Positions 46,954 to 57,907 of a stretch of DNA of 64,000 nucleotides are shown here, one piece after another; positions within the stretch are counted from its first letter, which is position 1; every line of letters starts with the position of its first letter. The stretch comes from Sambucus nigra (Eukaryota > Streptophyta > Magnoliopsida > Dipsacales > Adoxaceae): NCBI GenBank assembly GCA_949130495.1, contig OX422221.1, positions 143,067,405 to 143,131,404 on the forward strand, written 5' to 3'. The notes beneath the pieces were generated by a model that was not told where the DNA came from, did no database searches, and was given only the letters and a program-made list of their open reading frames with translations. A program made the position numbers and the translations under genes.

Positions 46954-47595
46954 TTATAAGGATTTAGTTATTTTTAAGGCTTCTTGTTGGGTTGTAGGTC
47001 TAGGTCCACCATTCTCAGCTGAAGAACTCTGATGTTTTATGGGTCTATAATTTGGTTTGACCTGCATAAGGTCAAAGGCAATCTTATGGTCTATTAGAGG
47101 GGTTTTAATATTAAATTCCTCTTTATCACTAATTAATATCTTATCATTATACTGAGTATAAGAATGATATTTATAAATAAAGTATTTTCCTAAAATAATG
47201 TTTCCTGTGAAACTAGGACGAGGATCCATTATCCAAAACCGATGATTACCGGTTTTGTTGGTCTGATTTCCTAATTTAAAATAAATAGGAATAGTTTGGA
47301 AATATAGGGTAAATGGATCTCCATTAGCCACTTTACCATAGATTTCATGAGTACTTTCTCAGAAATAGTCTTCAGGAAAGGCATTAGCCTTAAAAATACT
47401 CTGAGAGCATCCTGTATCTATAAAAGTTGAAAGTCTTTTAGGATAGTCTTTGTGTTGAACAAATAATTCTACAAAACAAGCGTGTGGTTTAGTAGAAATT
47501 CCTAAATTGCTCTTTTCTAAAATCGATATTCCTTTTTGGGGTTTATCTATAAAATCTAAGGGTATTTGTATGAGAATGGTATTCTTCTGAATCAT
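46954..47595 (-). pseudogene. Viral aspartic protease region
   Basis: One minus-strand frame with a stop at about 47,359. The active-site stretch STFIDTGCSQSIFK near 47,418 carries the DTG triad (third position Gly followed by Cys instead of the usual Ala/Ser). The later part (GNHRFWIMDPRPSFTGNIIL, LGKYFIYKYHSY) fits the end of a retropepsin fold with a linker to RT. Confidence 0.8.
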
Positions 47596-47783
47596 AGGAA
47601 ATTCCTTTTTCCTTTTAAGTCTTCATTTTCTTGCAATCTTTTGGCTATATTTCTATCGATGTCTTGATAATATGTTTTAATATCTAAGTCTATTTGAGCT
47701 TCATATTGGTTAGTATAAATTTCTCTAAATCTAGTTCTCCAACAGTCTTCATGGTAGTGCAATTGACAAATAACACAAACCAT
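47592..47783 (-). pseudogene. Viral Cys/His-rich segment, left of the CACTA insertion
   Basis: Minus-strand open frame with C-V-I-C-Q-L-H-Y-H-E-D-C near its start, possibly part of the cysteine-rich region found between capsid and protease in caulimovirids. It is cut by the CACTA TSD (CAT, 47,781-47,783). Its continuation is at 53,867 onwards. Confidence 0.6.
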
Positions 47784-47829
47784 CACTATACCAAAATGGG
47801 CAAATTGTCACCTTTCAGCCGGCCAGCCT

Positions 47830-47992
47830 TCTCAAGGTCATTGACCGTGACAAAAAAACACGCGTTTTATGTCACGGTCATTGACCTTGACACGACCGTG
47901 ACAACGACTTGTCACGGTCATTGACCGTGACAAGCCCGTGACAATTCTTGTCACGGTCAATGACCTTGACACGACCGTGACAACTTTTCCAG
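47830..47992. repeat. CACTA left subterminal repeats
   Basis: Many direct and inverted copies of TGTCACGGTCA(A/T)TGACC(T/G)TGACA. The matching right array is at 53,555-53,850. Confidence 0.92.
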
Positions 47993-48029
47993 CAAAAACC
48001 CTTTCCCCCTTCTTTTTTCCCTCCCACCG

Positions 48030-48180
48030 TTCCCTCCCTCTCTCTCTCTCTCTCTCTCGACTCGACGCTGCTCTCTCTCTCTCTCTCTCTCTCTCAGGTC
48101 CAATTTCTCTCTCTCTCTCTCTTCCATTTATATATATATTTGTTTGTATATTTATGTGTGTATGTGTATATATATATATG
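48030..48180. repeat. (CT)n, (TA)n and (TG)n microsatellites
   Basis: Successive CT tracts at 48,040-48,122, then TA and TG-rich sequence, leading into the G-rich tract. Confidence 0.9.
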
Positions 48181-48194
48181 TGTGTATGTGTGTG

Positions 48195-48682
48195 CGTGTG
48201 TGGGGGGTGGGGCGGGATGGGGCAGGGTGGGGGAGGGAGTGGTGGAGGGGGCAGGGGGTGGGGCGGGGTGGGGCAGGGTGGGGGAGGTGGTGGGGGAGGG
48301 GGAAGGGGGTGGGGTGGGGTGCGGTGTGTGTGTGTGTGTGTGTGTGGTGGTGTGTTTTGGGGGAGGGGGGAGGGGGTGGTGGAGGGGGGCAGGGGGTGGG
48401 GTAGGGTGGGGTGTGTGTGTGTGTGTGGTGGTGTGTGGTGGTGGAGGGGGGCAGGGGGTGGGGTGGGGTGTGTGTGTGTGTGTGGTGGTGGTGTGTGGTG
48501 GGGGTGGGGGGGGATGGGGCAGGGTGGGGGAGGGGGTGGTGGAGGGGGGCAGGGGGTGGGGCGGGGTGGGGCAGGGGGTGGTGAAGGGGGCAGGGGTTGG
48601 GGTGGGGTGGGGTGCGGTGTGTGTGTGTGTGTGGTGGTGTGTTTTGGGGGAGGGGGTGGTGGAGGGGGGCAGGGGGTTGTTT
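48195..48682 (+). repeat. G-rich minisatellite (G-quadruplex prone)
   Basis: Nearly 490 bp of GGGG runs alternating with GTGTGTG blocks, built from variants of GGTGGGG, GGAGGGGGCAGGGGGTGGGG and (GT)n. The plus strand is almost free of C. It lies upstream of the transposase gene. The open frames across it are composition artefacts. Confidence 0.93.
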
Positions 48683-48740
48683 TTATACCTATAGAACAGC
48701 TTAGATAGTGTGTGTGTGTGTGTGTGTATGTGGTCAATAC

Positions 48741-48890
48741 ATGAATTTATTTTTGTATTTGAATTATCCCATGAATTTATTTTTGTATTTGAATTATCCC
48801 ATGAATTTATTTTTGTATTTGAATTATCCCATGAATTTATTTTTGTATTTGAATTATCCCATAAATTTATTTTTGTATTTGAATTAACCC
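48741..48890. repeat. 30-bp tandem repeat, five copies
   Basis: Five head-to-tail copies of a 30-bp unit starting ATGAATTTATTTTTG. The first four are identical and the last has two changes. The unit length is a multiple of three, so one frame stays open through it. No sign that it is translated. Confidence 0.97.
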
Positions 48891-49220
48891 ATTATATGAA
48901 ACATACTTGAAATTAAATATAGTGCGCATAGATACTAGCATTCTAGTTCTTATGCGTACGCATTCAATAACCCTTAGACCCGTTCGAGAGTCATTACCCC
49001 TGTAATGAGATCTCTCGAATTGTCCCGTTTGGACAGTTTGAGACTGTATAATTTTTGTATAATATTCTTATTGGCTTAAAGTTGTTACTTTTGGAGGAAG
49101 TTCTGCAGTCGTATCTTAATGTTCTCTGGGTACATACTAGATTGACAAGTGTGACTGTTATTTTAATTGACCAATTGAAATAACACTCACACCTGCCAAT
49201 CTACGTCGTGTACTTGGAGA

Positions 49221-49372
49221 ACTAAGGGGATATGCTGTCGAATTTTTTTCAAATCGTAAATTCAAGTGCGTAGATCATAATATGTTGTCGTAAATTCAAG
49301 TGCGTAGATCATAATTTTTTTCAAATCGTAAATTCAAGTGCGTAGAACTAAGGGGATATGCTGTCGAATTTT
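49221..49372. repeat. Shuffled direct repeats before the transposase ORF
   Basis: Three copies of TCGTAAATTCAAGTGCGTAGA and two of GGGGATATGCTGTCGAATTT, partly also shared with 49,437-49,450 (GTAGATCATAATATGTT). They look like repeated local duplications that replaced the 5' end of the gene. Confidence 0.85.
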
Positions 49373-52300
49373 TTTGTCCCTGACCAACCTTCACAACATC
49401 CTTCAACAAGTAGAATAGATGAAGAAGGGGACGACGTAGATCATAATATGTTAGAGGATTTAGTTGATGATGCGTATGGAGTTTATGAAGCTGAGGAGAA
49501 TGAGGTTACTGATGATGTAGAAGATTCAAGTGCTCGTGAAGATAACACGATAAAACTTGACGATGACTACCAAAGTTTAAAATTTAAGGCGACCCAACCG
49601 TTATACTCTGGTTGTGAGAAAGATCAAACAACTTTACACGCCATGGTTGGTTTGCACAGTTTGAAGACGCAGTACGGTTTGTCTGGCAATATCGTGACGG
49701 GAATTCTGAAATGGGTGAAGGGCTTATTACCCAAGGTGAATACACTTCCAAATAGCTATCCTGTTATGAAGAACAGTTTGAAAGGTTTGGGAATGAAGTA
49801 TAAATCGATTCATGCTTGTGTGTATGACTGCATACTATACCGAAAGGAGTATGAAAATCTCGATCGTTGTCCGGTATGCGATGAACCTAGATATGTCCAA
49901 TCTACTAGTAAGGAAGGCACAAGCTCAAAAGTGCCTCAAAAAGTATTGAAATATTTTCCCGTTGGGCCTAGATTAAAGCGATTTTTCACAGTACCATGGA
50001 TTGCAGAGGCAATGACTTGGCATGCTAGGGCAGAAGTAGGGGGTAATATCATGCGTCATCCTATCGATTCTACTGCCTGGCGGAGGATGAATTATGAGTA
50101 TCCCGATTTTGCTCGAGAACAACGCAACATTCGTTTGGCTATATCAATAGATGGTTTCAATCCATTTGGAAATCTAAGCACCAATCAGAGTGTATGGCCA
50201 GTGATCCTAGCCCCACTCAACCTCCCTCCTTCACAGTGTATGAGACCTGAATTTTCGATGATGGCTTTATTGATACCTGGGCCAAAGGCACCAAGTGAAG
50301 ACATTGATATCTACCTGGCTCCTTTGGTAGAAGAATTAAATGAGTTTTGGGAAGAGGGTGTGCAATCATTTGACTCTTTTAGAAAAGAAGAGTTTACGCT
50401 GAAAGCTATGTTGATGTGGGCAATTCATGATTTTCCAGCTTATGGGACATTATCCGGATGTGTAGTACATGGTTATTTGGGGTGTCCTATTTGTGGAGAG
50501 GAGACTGAATCTCTTCGTCTATCCTCCAGCTTAAAAAATGTATACCATTGCCACAGGAGGTTTTTACCCCCAGCTCATAGTTTCAGATTTGAGAAAGATT
50601 CCAATTTTTTATTGGGCGGAGTTGAACATAGGCTACCGCCGAGATAACTTTCGGGTTCAGAAATTGAAAGTAAATCTTCTGAATGTGGCCCAAATATGCC
50701 AGGTAAGAATCCCAAATTTAAGAATGTCAAGCATAAGAAGACCCCAACTGGGAATGAAACTGAGATAAGAAAGGCATGGTCTCGGAGGTCAATTTTATTT
50801 GACTTGCCTTATTGGAAGAAAAATCCGGTGCGCCATGTATTGGATGTGATGCATGCAGAGAAGAACTTCGCTGAACATATTGTGGGTACTTGCCTTGGGG
50901 GGAGTCATTCGAAGGATGGAGAAAATGCACGAAAAGACCTTAAAACGTTAAAACTTAAACCACAACTATGGTTGAAAGAAGATAGTAGGGGAAGGACAAT
51001 AATTCCCCCTGGTGCGTTTACTTTGACGAGTGAGGAAAGGAAGGTGCTTCTAGACACAATGTATAATTTGAAGGGCCCATCTACTTTTTCGTCCAACTTG
51101 CAAAGGATTGTGAATTATGGTACTCATGATTTACATAAGTGTAAGTCCCACGATTGGCATGTGATCATGCAATTGGTGCCTCTATTGTTTAAGCACTGTT
51201 TCTCCAAGCACAAGGATTTGCGTAGGGCTATTATGCAAATTAGTATTACCTTCTCCCTCTTGTGTGAGAAGGTAGTGAATCGAGAACACATAGTGGCCGC
51301 AAAATTGGCTGTGAACGAAGCGATTCGTGTATTGGAGAAGTACTTTCCCCCAGCATTCTTTGACATAAGTTCTCACTTGTTGGTACACCTATGCGACGAG
51401 GCACTTCTTTGTGGTCCAGTTAGATATCGGTGGATGTATCCGTTTGAAAGATTGATGAAAGTTTTTAAAGATTACGTCAAGAATACGCGATATATTGCAG
51501 GATCAATTGCAGAGGAATACATCACCGCGGAGTCATCAATATATACTCGGGAATATATGACTGACTCTACCAGCGTTGATGACACTGATGAATTCCTCGA
51601 TGATGGTGGTAATGTGATGGGAAAACGAGTGAAATTAACGAGTTTGCAACATGAACAAGTAGCTCGTTATCTATTTGACACACATGAAGATGTCGAAGAA
51701 TGGAAAAAGTAAGTTTCTAATATTATAATGTTTAACATTATTTTAGATTATTTTATACATGATTAATTTTGTAATATGCAGTAAATATGAAGCCTGTGAG
51801 AACAATAAAAGACGAAAAACAGTGGTACAATCAGACAGCGAATTTAGGCTATGGTTGACACAAGAGGTAATTACAATGAAAACAGTCGTTATATAACGTT
51901 ACATTACACTCAAATTTTACCACTAATATAATTAATTTATCTATATTCTCATCTCCTAAAGATGGGTGATGCGACATCAAGGCTTGCTCGTCTAGCCACT
52001 GGACCCTTGTTCGTGGCACAAGAGTACAAAAAATATCGATTGAACGGTTACATTTTCGGCGCTAAAGTGTACGAGGAAAGTACAAATGTACAGAACTCGG
52101 GAATTTCATACAAGGCTCTTACTTTCTTTCGAGCGAGTGCAAAAGATAAAAACCTCGTTGAAGCTGAAATGACTTACTATGGTGTAATCCAAAATATATT
52201 TGAATTGGATTATATAAGCTTCAAAGAGGTTGTATTTTACTGTGAATGGGTAAGAGTTGAGGATAAAAATGCTTCTAAAGTTGATCCTGTCACCAATTTG

Positions 52301-52540
52301 ATCATGGTTGACTTGTCCAAGTTGAAGAGCAACGACCACGTGAGCGATGAGCCGTTTGTTTGTGCATTTCAAAAGGTTAAGCAAGTGTTTTACTCGGAGT
52401 ATATCAACAACGAGCCGTGGTCAATTGTCCAACACGCGCCAAGGCGTCTAAATAGTAGTGTGGATGACTTGGCTGCTCCTACCGAATATCAATCCATTTT
52501 TTATGATAACCCGAATTTGAAACAATTTTTCAATTTGTAA
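49358..52540 (+). pseudogene. TNP2-type CACTA transposase (three exons, one nonsense codon)
   Basis: Exons 49,358-51,708, 51,782-51,866 and 51,962-52,540 join in phase at canonical GT-AG sites, about 1,004 codons. Blocks: acidic N-terminus; CVYDCILYRKEYENLDRCPVC (about 140-175); the Transposase_21 core (TWHARAEVGGNIMRHPIDST, RLAISIDGFNPFG, GCVVHGYLGCPICGEET); DLPYWKKNPVRHVLDVMHAE; a DUF4218-like region (HLLVHLCDEALLCGPVRYRW, YPFERLMKVFKDYVKN); and a DUF4216-like end (YYGVIQNIFELDY). The frame is broken only by TAA at 50,645-50,647, where related proteins have Gln, so CAA to TAA is likely. The usual N-terminal transposase-associated domain is missing; the 5' part is replaced by shuffled repeats. 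The product acts on the terminal and subterminal repeats of CACTA elements. Confidence 0.93.
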
Positions 52541-52724
52541 TAATTATTTCAATTTGTACCGAAACATCCATTTTTAATGCTTTTACTTGATCTGCACTTT
52601 ATCATTTTCACTCTTGTGTAGTGTGCGTATGTGGAGAGGAGATTAATACATAAATATTCCAACTACATCTAAGTTTTGTTTATACTAATCCATGAATATA
52701 CGCTTCTTACGTTTAATAGGTGAT

Positions 52725-52786
52725 TAGTACATAGTTATTTGGGGTGTCCTATTTGTGGAGAGGAGACTGAATCTCTTCGTCTATCC
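52725..52786 (+). repeat. 62-bp duplicate of the transposase gene
   Basis: Matches 50,463-50,524 of the TNP2 exon at 61 of 62 positions, same orientation, directly adjoining the B3 inverted repeat. Confidence 0.95.
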
Positions 52787-53043
52787 GAACGCTAAGAAAT
52801 GCCATAATCTTATAGATCGATGCTCTGCAAATTCCTCCCAACCGTTATGTAGCCAAACATCACCGGTTAAAGTTTTCAATTCCACTTTCCATACCCCACC
52901 ACTTTCCATACCCCATTCAAAGGTGGAGTTGACAACTTCAACTACTGATTTTTGGCTACACAACGGTTGGAAGGAATTTGCAACGCATACCTCCATAGGA
53001 TTATGGTATTTCTTAGTGTTTAGATATGAAGAGAATTATAATT
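52787..53043. pseudogene. Captured B3-domain gene fragment as an inverted repeat
   Basis: The minus strand (52,787-52,915) reads GVWKVELKTLTGDVWLHNGW then EEFAEHRSIRLWHFLAF. The plus strand (52,920-53,043) reads KVELTTSTTDFWLHNGWKEF then ATHTSIGLWYFLVFRYEEN. Both are the central part of a plant B3 DNA-binding domain of REM type (WLHNGWxEFAxHxSIGxxxFLVF). The arms are about 84% identical and separated by a short spacer with two CCACTTTCCATACCCC copies. Neither arm is a complete domain, so this is captured gene sequence, not a working factor. A transcript through it could form a hairpin. Confidence 0.85.
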
Positions 53044-53554
53044 GACACGATTGCCCGGGGTACATTAGTTGGAAAGAGGTGCCATATGAGCTCAAGTTAG
53101 TTGTTTGAGTGACACTACAGGTAATGTATTTATATTTATATGTCAATTTCGATTTCGATTTCAATTACGATTTATATTTATCTATATTTGAGGGGCGGAT
53201 ACTAATTTTACTTTATTTCAATTCAGGGGACAGGGAGTGGCCCTAAGGGTAGGCCACATATGCTCTATACTTATGTGGCTATTCGGACGAGAAGGGAAGG
53301 ATAAGGAGGTGTTCCCGAGCGTCGCGGTACAAAATCTCTTTTCCATGCAAATAGTTTATAGATTTGAGATAAAATGATGGTGATGTTGTTTCTTTTTAAA
53401 TAGTTTCTTATTTGAATATATATTTGCATTATCTTTAGTTTGTTCGGATATATGATGTTTGGAACAGGTACAACGTTGCTATAACAGGTACAAATATACT
53501 GCTGGCCAGTGGCAGTGGCCATACTGCCCAGCAGTTTTTTTTTAATTCTGCCCA

Positions 53555-53850
53555 GAATTGTCACGGTCATTGACCGTGACACGCCCGTGACAAAATTGAC
53601 ACGGGCGTGTCACGGTCAATGACCGTGACAATTTTTTTAAAAAGGCTCACGGCTTTGTCACGGTTATAAACCGTGACAAACGTGTCACGGTCATTGACCT
53701 TGACACGACCGTGACACAAAACGCGAGTTTTGTGTCAAGGTCAATGACCGTGACACGACCGTGACAAAAAAAGTTGTCTCGCCTCGAAATGTCACGGTCA
53801 TTGACCTTGACAAGGTGAATTTGTCAAGGTCAATGACCTTGACAAATGGG
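53555..53850. repeat. CACTA right subterminal repeats
   Basis: Array of TGTCACGGTCATTGACCGTGACA-like units in both orientations, leading to the right terminal inverted repeat (53,838-53,866). Confidence 0.92.
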
Positions 53851-53866
53851 CAGATTTGGTGTAGTG

Positions 53867-54250
53867 CATAAATAATTATGTTTGTATAATCTCAAAGCAT
53901 TATACGTATCTAAAGACTTTCTTGCTACATTTCATTTCAAATGTACGATAATGTCTTTCATCAAAGTAGCATCTAGGTATACAGGTTAGTAACTCACGAT
54001 TACTAACTGTCCATCTTTTTTTTAAAAAGGGGCTTAATATACACTTATACCAAGCTTCTTCAAAGTCTATATATTCATTATCTAAATCGTCTTGAATAGT
54101 CTTCATCATATACAAGTCTAAAGTATCCTGAGAGTCTTCGTACTCATCAGTATCACAATTACAGTCTTCCGAGTCACTATCTATATATGCACTATAGATA
54201 CTAGTATTGTCATCATCTTCTATGACTAATATTTCTATAACATATAGAAT
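53867..54250 (-). pseudogene. Viral segment right of the CACTA insertion
   Basis: Minus-strand open piece 53,900-54,115 (acidic start YMMKTIQDDLDNEYIDFEEA, then WYKCILSPFLKKRW, a KRW/Cys-containing region) that continues across the CACTA to 47,783. An Asp/Glu-rich stretch precedes it at 54,120-54,240. Probably the C-terminal capsid/linker region. Confidence 0.6.
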
Positions 54251-54256
54251 ATCTAA

Positions 54257-55190
54257 CTATCCTTGATCTGCATAATATAATATTGTATTAATAATCTTAA
54301 TACTTTCTTTATTTTTCTTATTAGGGCAGTCTTTAGCAAAGTGTCCTTCTTTGACGCAAGTCCAACATTCTTTGATGGCAGTCTTAGATTGAGCTATATC
54401 TTTGTCTTTTCTATAATTAGGAACCTTCTTATATTTACTAGTATTCTTCTTAAAGTATCTTCTTTGGTTAAATTTATTCTTCTTAGTCTTAGGATTCTTT
54501 TTTCTAAAGGTAGTAGACTGTCTAAATTTATACTTCTTTGGATATCCTAAAGGTCTAGTCTTAAACTTCCTATGTTTCCATTCTAATTTCTTTTTGAATT
54601 TCTTAGGTTCACTACCACATCCCCATTGGATTGGAGCAATGTCTCTTTCATCTTTGATTGGCGGGATCTTCTTGAAAGTCTCTTCTATCAACTTTCCTTG
54701 AGTTATATCACGTCTCTTAGATATGATATAGTCTTTGACGAAATTAATTCTTTCACCAAGGGAGTTGTTCTTAACTCCAGCTACTCCTGGCCAATTCCTA
54801 TATTCGTTAATTAGGATTTTTCCTATGGCTGGTATCTTTCTAAAGTATTCATCTTTTAAGGTCTCTCCAAATTCTTTAATTTGGTAATATAGCTGCTCAT
54901 AATTATTGCTATATTCATTTATCTTATCTAATTTGCAAATGCTAAGGAGGGCTAACTTAGTTTTTGCTAGGTCTTGTTCATTGATTTGAGCTAGATGTTC
55001 AACTCTAATGAATTCTGATGTGAACAATTGAATATATTCTTCAATTGATCTTTCTTCTAAGTTTTCTTTCATCTTCTCAACCTTTGCTAAGGAGTCTTCA
55101 TATGTAGCCTTTCTTAAACTATCTAAGTAATCTTTTACAATACCTCTAATAGATTGCTCAGCGTACTGCTTACATGAACTTGCATCCCAT
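54257..55190 (-). CDS. Viral capsid/nucleic-acid-binding protein with CCHC knuckle
   Basis: Open frame of 271 codons (54,257-55,072), likely continuing from further upstream. Order: helical capsid-like part (ERSIEEYIQLFTSEFIRVEH, YEQLYYQIKEFGETLKDEYF), a strongly basic Lys/Arg-rich block, then the knuckle CWTCVKEGHFAKDC (C-x2-C-x4-H-x4-C). The layout matches the coat protein of Caulimoviridae and the gag of LTR elements. Context with PBS, no LTRs and extra ORFs favours the viral reading. The capsid-like upstream frame has a stop near 55,190. Confidence 0.82.
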
Positions 55191-55972
55191 TATTCATTAG
55201 ATGCAAAACACATGTTCATCTGATCACGCCATTCATCTAAGGATTTCTTCCTATCTTGAACATTGTCTAAGTTAAGGTATATACCTACTGGATTTATGGC
55301 TTGGCTTGCCATAGTCTTAACAGGAGTGAAACTCTTGTCACTAGTTGGAAAGTCTTTTATATAATAAGGTTTAGTCTTTACTACGGTACTTGAATATATA
55401 GGAATATTTATTCCTATTGGTTTGCTAAAAAGTCTAGGAGCATATTCTAGCGTACTATTACTTCCTATCTCTTGTTTACTAGGCTCTACTTGTGTAGCTG
55501 GCATTAATCTTTGTTCTCCTTCTTCTATTAGTCTTAGGTTTCTAAGGAGTTCCTTAGTATTCTTAGATTATTTTAATTTTAATATACGCTCTTGAGCTAT
55601 CATATTAAATCTTTCTCTTTTTTGAAATCTAACAGAATGACTTTTCTTAAGGTTATCTTTAAATGTCTTCATATCCAATTCTCAGGGTTCATGTCCAAAG
55701 TTTTGGATCCTAGATTTTTCTTTAATTAAATCTTTTTATTCAAATGATCTTCTAGGTCTAATTACCGGGGCTTGTCTTAGTAAACTAGTACTAGTCTTAC
55801 TACTGAATTCTCCTTCTAAAGGATCATTGATTATGGCTTCTCCTATATTCCTAAATCTAATTTCTTCGGTCTGGGTATTCTTATTGATAATCTTAGGGGG
55901 GGAAAACTGGATAGTAAAATTTCCAGTGACATCGTATTGATTAATAAACAGAGGTTTATTCTGTATAATCAT
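55190..55972 (-). pseudogene. Viral ORF fragments upstream of the capsid gene
   Basis: Two open minus-strand pieces, 55,190-55,504 (NPVGIYLNLDNVQDRKKSLD, DEWRDQMNMCF) and 55,736-55,972 (YDVTGNFTIQFSPPK). Between and around them the frame is interrupted. They could be the N-terminal part of the capsid polyprotein and the end of the preceding gene. Confidence 0.5.
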
Positions 55973-55996
55973 AGTTTCTTAAAATTCTGGCAATTG

Positions 55997-56900
55997 TCAA
56001 AGGGTCTTAGCTTTTTCTTTCATAGGTCCGGTATTCCTAATACTGTAAGTATGATTGTAGTCTGACACATTAGTTCTAACTAAGATTTCTTCATTAAGTT
56101 TACCGCTAGGAATTCCCGATTGCATTCCTTTATAAGGAAATTGGGAGAACTTCACATCACTTTGGAATTCTATATTTATATTAGCGTCTGGGATAATATA
56201 GTCTTCATAGCCACTAGCATATAAGATTAACTTAAAATGTTTGGTTGTGTCTACGGCTACTGTAAATGCCGGAATGACATTAAAGTATCCTATGTTATCT
56301 GACATTTCTATTTGGGCTATCCCAATAAGGCTTTTCTCAAAATCATTCCATCTTTTGTCTACTAAACAACATAATATGTTGATATTATTCTGAGGTCTAT
56401 GTAATCCTTGGATTCTTGCTTGAAAGAGTCAAAGGTTAGGAATTGGAACTTCCTATCATTTCCTCTAAATGTAAGCTATTCTGAGTCAAATACTTGAAGC
56501 TCAGTATATGATTTGTCTAACACATGATTCCTACAATGGTACGTCATGTTATAATTAGGAGTCTTAGGAGTGGCACCTTTTTTAAACAAGTTTATGTATC
56601 TAACGGATGGAAGTTGTCCATTATGAATGGAATCTTCAACAATTTTTCAGTCAACTTCACCCCATTCTTTCTATTGGAAAGGATTGGTGAAATTTCTTTA
56701 TTTCCACCATGTCCTAACATTGGAGGATGAATCCTTAAGTCTTTGGAGCATATGATTACTCTGTCCAATATTTGAGATAGAGCTAACTATATTACTAGTC
56801 TTATCTAACCCGTCATTTATAACTCGTCTACCTATGGTATTCCTTTCTCTAATTTCTATAGGAGGGGATTCTCTAAATTTACAGGTGGCAACCTATTTTT
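55997..56900 (-). pseudogene. Candidate viral movement-protein region
   Basis: Minus-strand pieces: NYHCRNHVLDKSYTELQVFD near 56,530 in one frame and IGYFNVIPAFTVAVDTTKHF ... SGIPSGKLNEEILVRTNVSD at 55,997-56,305 in another. Its position between the coiled-coil ORF and the capsid gene is where 30K-type movement proteins lie in caulimovirids, and the beta-strand-like composition is compatible. No diagnostic residue was confirmed. Broken by stops and frameshifts. Confidence 0.4.
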
Positions 56901-56954
56901 GTTCGAGTCTTTTTTTAATTCTTTCTAAGAATTCTGAATAATCTTTTTGTCTGT

Positions 56955-57647
56955 TTATCTGACCAAGGATTTCTTCTTTAAATTCTTATTCTCTTTTTTA
57001 GTCTTCTCAGATGTTTCTTCACTATGTCTGGCTAGAGAATTAACTACGGATTTTGCAACATTTATAATGTAGTATTTTATTTCATTATCTTTTTCTTGTT
57101 GTTGCATAGTTCTAACTTCTATAGATTCTACAGTTTTTTCTATTTTATCTAAACGAGTTAGAATAAAAGGCGAGTCTATTTGTGCTTGGGAAAGCTTATT
57201 ATATACAGCCTTAATTCCATTTATAATTTCTTTGCATTTTTCTTCTACTTGGGCCATGTTTAGTCTAAGTTCATTAATAATACTATCCATTTTGGATAGG
57301 TTATGGCTTTCCACATTGTTAAGATAATTTACTAAGTTTTGTTGAAATTTACCAAAGTCTGTATAGAAGGTGGTTAATCCTTCGGTCTTAGCCTTTAAAT
57401 CTAAATGCAAGTCTTTAACAAAGCTACTGTTATAGTCTTGGGTAGCTGCTATATATGTAGAAATTAAATTTAATCTTTCTAATATAAATCTAGTTGTTTT
57501 AGCCGCATTGGCAATCTCATTTTCGTTTATCTTATAATAAAATCTATCATCATTTATCGTTTTTAAAATTCTTTGATAAAAGTCTAATAAAGTCTGAATG
57601 GAGAGGTCTCTTGGTACCTTATTCCACTCTGATCTAACTATCTCCAT
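56955..57647 (-). CDS. Viral coiled-coil protein (230 aa)
   Basis: Open minus-strand frame starting MEIVRSEWNKVPRDLSIQT. It is mostly helical, with long heptad-like stretches (LNNVESHNLSKMDSIINELR, LDKIEKTVESIEVRTMQQQE) and a Lys-rich C-terminus. The role could resemble the virion-associated or other coiled-coil proteins of caulimovirids. This is inferred from position and composition only. Confidence 0.6.
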   Translation of the reverse strand: MEIVRSEWNKVPRDLSIQTLLDFYQRILKTINDDRFYYKINENEIANAAKTTRFILERLNLISTYIAATQDYNSSFVKDLHLDLKAKTEGLTTFYTDFGKFQQNLVNYLNNVESHNLSKMDSIINELRLNMAQVEEKCKEIINGIKAVYNKLSQAQIDSPFILTRLDKIEKTVESIEVRTMQQQEKDNEIKYYIINVAKSVVNSLARHSEETSEKTKKENKNLKKKSLVR

Positions 57648-57907
57648 TAGGAAGATAACTATCTAATCTAGGGATAAGCTTAGCTTGTTCTTTAGTAAGT
57701 TTAATTAACTCACTGTCATGATTTTTAGTTAAGGTTTTAATTTCTAATATGTCTTTGTTAAGGATTTCTATATTATTAGTCTTAATATTTATTTCTTGTA
57801 AAAACATGGACAATGTCTATTGGGATTTGGTTATCTATTTCTAGTAGTCTTTTAAAGATGTTTTTTTATCTCTGTTACTAGGGTTTGGTTGTCTTTTATT
57901 AATTGTC

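Larger units (their letters stand above)
47784..53866 (+). mobile_element. Complete CACTA (En/Spm-type) DNA transposon
   Basis: The element is 6,083 bp. Termini are CACTATACCAAAATGGGCAA on the left and, inverse complemented, CACTACACCAAATCTGCCCA on the right. A perfect 3-bp TSD CAT lies at 47,781-47,783 and 53,867-53,869. Subterminal arrays of TGTCACGGTCA-type repeats at both ends serve as transposase binding regions in this superfamily. It contains a TNP2 transposase gene and captured sequence. It is inserted in the viral capsid/protease region. Confidence 0.97.

Noticed and set aside
47838..48737. Long open frames through the G-rich and CT-rich region on both strands
   Set aside because: Pure low-complexity composition (poly-Pro/Thr/His or poly-Gly/Val) over microsatellites.
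48741..48890. CRISPR-like regular repeat
   Set aside because: The 30-bp units are directly adjacent without spacers, and the context is a plant transposon.
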